Positions 5,858-7,115 of a DNA stretch of 7,115 nucleotides are shown in pieces. Position 1 is the stretch's first letter. Every line of letters begins with the position of its first letter. The translations under genes and the position numbers were made by a program. The notes beneath the pieces are model-generated. The model worked only from the letters and a program-made list of their open reading frames with translations. It was not told the origin of the DNA and ran no database searches. The stretch is from Octadecabacter sp. (GTDB lineage: Bacteria > Pseudomonadota > Alphaproteobacteria > Rhodobacterales > Rhodobacteraceae): contig JAHBAO020000372.1 of NCBI GenBank assembly GCA_018500065.2, positions 1-7,115 on the forward strand, read 5' to 3'.

Positions 5858-5886
5858 GTGATAGGCAGCCCCGCGCGCGAAATCAA
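5858..5886 (-). promoter_or_regulatory. Candidate sigma-70 promoter for the class V aminotransferase gene
   Basis: On the minus strand TTGATT (5886-5881) and TATCAC (5863-5858) are separated by exactly 17 bases, each matching the consensus at four of six positions. A transcript would begin near 5850, leaving a short leader that contains the GGAGGA ribosome binding site. The pair lies in the 108-base gap after the GGDEF gene, which supports separate transcription. Matches of this quality also arise by chance. Confidence 0.35.
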
Positions 5887-5941
5887 AGGCTAAATTGACG
5901 CGTGGAGGCATCGGCGCGGCAAGGCCCCCTTTCGCAAAGCC

Positions 5942-6754
5942 TCACGACGCAGTCTTGTCCAATGCGTGCTCATCGCTGCGACGGCGCGCAGCAGCAGGCG
6001 CGATCACCCGGCCATCGCGTTCGAAAGGCTCAACAAGCTCCCAATCCACAATGGTCGTGTTCCGCCCAGCCGCTTTGGCACGATATAGGCAGGCGTCGGC
6101 CCGTTGGATCGAGGCTTCAATGTCCTCGATCTTTTCTTTGAGCGAGCCCCCCACCGAGACCGTTACCGAAATCTGCCCCACGTCAGTCGGCGTCACGGCA
6201 TTTTGGGTGCCCACGCGGATACGTTCGGCAATCTTCCACCCCTCTTGGGTGGTGGCTTCATGCAGGAAGATCAAAAACTCCTCGCCCCCGAAGCGACACA
6301 CAATATCCTCTTCGCGCACCTGAACGCGCAAAACCTGCGCGACACGGGCAATCACCTCATCCCCGATCAGATGCCCGTAGGTATCGTTGACGGCCTTGAA
6401 GTGGTCGATGTCGATCATCAGCGAGACGCCATAAGCCTCATCATTCATCGCCAAGCGCGAGAAAAAGAAATCCCGCGTCGCCACATCGGTCAGCCGGTCC
6501 CGCTCAACGAGCGCCTTCAATTCTTGTGAAAGCTGAGTGATATGTTCCAGTTTGGTGCCGATAAAATAGGACATAGAGAATGCTAGGGTAACGGTCAGAA
6601 CGTTGCTGATCGCCAGTTCCCACGGCCAATCTACTCGGTCGTAAAGGGCCATAACGGTCGCTGACACGATCACGCAGGCAACCACCGTGTAGGTGAGTGA
6701 ATTAAAAAGAATGCGCCGCCTTTGACGGGCATCAACCTGAGCGTGATCAAACAT
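5942..6754 (-). CDS. Membrane-anchored GGDEF diguanylate cyclase
   Basis: A 270-residue protein that probably makes cyclic di-GMP from two GTP at the inner membrane. Two hydrophobic segments (about 18-38 and 46-66) form a hairpin anchor with almost no periplasmic loop. A short helix then leads to the GGDEF domain (about 82-235), with RDRLTDVATRDFF, IDIDHFKAVNDTYGHLIGDE, the active-site loop FGGEEF (GGEEF 156-160) and ADACLYRAKAAGRN. The product-inhibition site RxxD (R147-E-E-D150) is present exactly five residues before GGEEF, so an active, feedback-inhibited enzyme is expected. There is no PAS, GAF or EAL domain. I chose ATG 6754; a TTG at 6775 would add seven residues behind AGGG at almost no spacing, and neither has a good ribosome binding site. 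It follows the Lrp-type gene by 35 bases (14 if TTG is used), so they probably share a transcript. Confidence 0.93.
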   Translation of the reverse strand: MFDHAQVDARQRRRILFNSLTYTVVACVIVSATVMALYDRVDWPWELAISNVLTVTLAFSMSYFIGTKLEHITQLSQELKALVERDRLTDVATRDFFFSRLAMNDEAYGVSLMIDIDHFKAVNDTYGHLIGDEVIARVAQVLRVQVREEDIVCRFGGEEFLIFLHEATTQEGWKIAERIRVGTQNAVTPTDVGQISVTVSVGGSLKEKIEDIEASIQRADACLYRAKAAGRNTTIVDWELVEPFERDGRVIAPAAARRRSDEHALDKTAS

Positions 6755-6789
6755 GGGCGCAGGTAGAACAGACAAACCCTACGAAGGTG

Positions 6790-7115
6790 TTAAGCCTGCG
6801 CAATTGGCCCGGCGCGGCGTTCCTCACTAAGCAGCACGTTGGCCTCAACGTCGCCCACACCGGGCAATGTCATCACACGACGGCGCAACACCCGTTCAAA
6901 ATCCGCCAAATCGCGCGCCACGACCCGCAGGCGGTAATCGTATAGCCCCAGCACATGTTCGACCAATTGCACTTCGGGGATCGCCGTCACCGCGCGTTCG
7001 AAATCGTCCAGCGACACCCGCCCCTTTGTGGCCAGTTTGACCCCAAGAAAGACTGTCACCCCGAAGCCCAGCTTTTCGGCATCCAAAGACACCCTCTGCC
7101 CCGCCAGAATACCCG
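6790..7115 (-). CDS. Lrp/AsnC family transcriptional regulator, C-terminal part
   Basis: The frame is open to the right edge, giving 107 visible residues that correspond to the end of the DNA-binding half's linker and the whole ligand-sensing RAM (AsnC_trans_reg) domain. Typical features are the entry segment GILAGQRVSLDAEKLGFG, the beta strand VTVFLGVKLA, the IPEVQLVEHVLGLYDYRLRVVARD core, and MTLPGVGDVEANVLL near the end. The N-terminal helix-turn-helix lies outside the window. A GTG at 7092-7090 could be mistaken for a start, but it encodes Val inside the conserved domain and the frame continues upstream of it. Members usually form octamers that sense amino acids. The class V aminotransferase two genes downstream is a conceivable target, but that is inference only. 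Confidence 0.92.
   Translation of the reverse strand, partial: GILAGQRVSLDAEKLGFGVTVFLGVKLATKGRVSLDDFERAVTAIPEVQLVEHVLGLYDYRLRVVARDLADFERVLRRRVMTLPGVGDVEANVLLSEERRAGPIAQA

Noticed and set aside
5834..5911. Longer aminotransferase start adding 26 residues.
   Set aside because: ATG 5833 has an excellent GGAGGA site, and the extension covers the candidate promoter.
7090..7092. GTG as the start of a 100-residue stand-alone ligand-binding protein.
   Set aside because: The frame continues upstream to the window edge with family-typical residues (GILAGQR), so the GTG is an internal valine of an Lrp/AsnC protein.

Overview
The window looks like a chromosomal segment from an alphaproteobacterium of the Rhodobacteraceae (Roseobacter group). 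I infer this from the proteins, the moderately GC-rich codon use, and the short GC-rich hairpins and AT palindromes at gene ends. No rRNA, tRNA, CRISPR array, transposase, integrase or phage gene is visible. Most of the window is ordinary core or semi-core metabolism. I found no convincing new multi-gene system; the unusual material is concentrated at about 2613-2760 and 4116-4690.

Left part (1-2612). The first 75 bases are the start of an unidentified leftward gene that leaves the window. Next comes a leftward pair: an XRE-type helix-turn-helix regulator (453-848) whose stop overlaps by 4 bases (ATGA) the start of sdhE, the factor that attaches FAD to succinate dehydrogenase (178-456). Divergent from the pair, across a 91-base gap, is a fold-type I aspartate aminotransferase (940-2142). 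A conserved-looking 138-residue protein of unknown function follows 53 bases later (2196-2612).

Middle part (2613-4690). A 129-base convergent gap carries several hairpins and a perfect AT-rich palindrome that abuts the stop of a leftward MATE-family efflux transporter (2742-4115). Upstream of the MATE gene is a decayed region. It holds the first ~25 codons of a DUF2461-type gene with an intact ribosome binding site but an early stop (4179-4268), an orphan reading frame (4402-about 4614), a second AT-rich palindrome (4617-4639) and a 21-bp tandem duplication (4645-4686). The palindrome-plus-GC-repeat arrangement at 4617-4665 resembles the one at the MATE 3' end, so both may be copies of one dispersed gene-end element.

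Right part (4691-7115). All genes point left: the C-terminal part of an Lrp/AsnC regulator entering from the right edge (6790-7115), a membrane diguanylate cyclase with intact GGEEF and I-site motifs (5942-6754), and a class V PLP-dependent aminotransferase of the alanine/serine-glyoxylate type (4691-5833) with its own plausible promoter. The regulator and the cyclase are close enough to share a transcript. The aminotransferase is probably transcribed separately.

Functionally, the genes touch the TCA cycle (SdhE), aspartate and 2-oxoglutarate exchange (AspC), amino-group and glyoxylate metabolism (class V aminotransferase), export (MATE) and second-messenger signalling (GGDEF). Any link between them beyond adjacency is inference.
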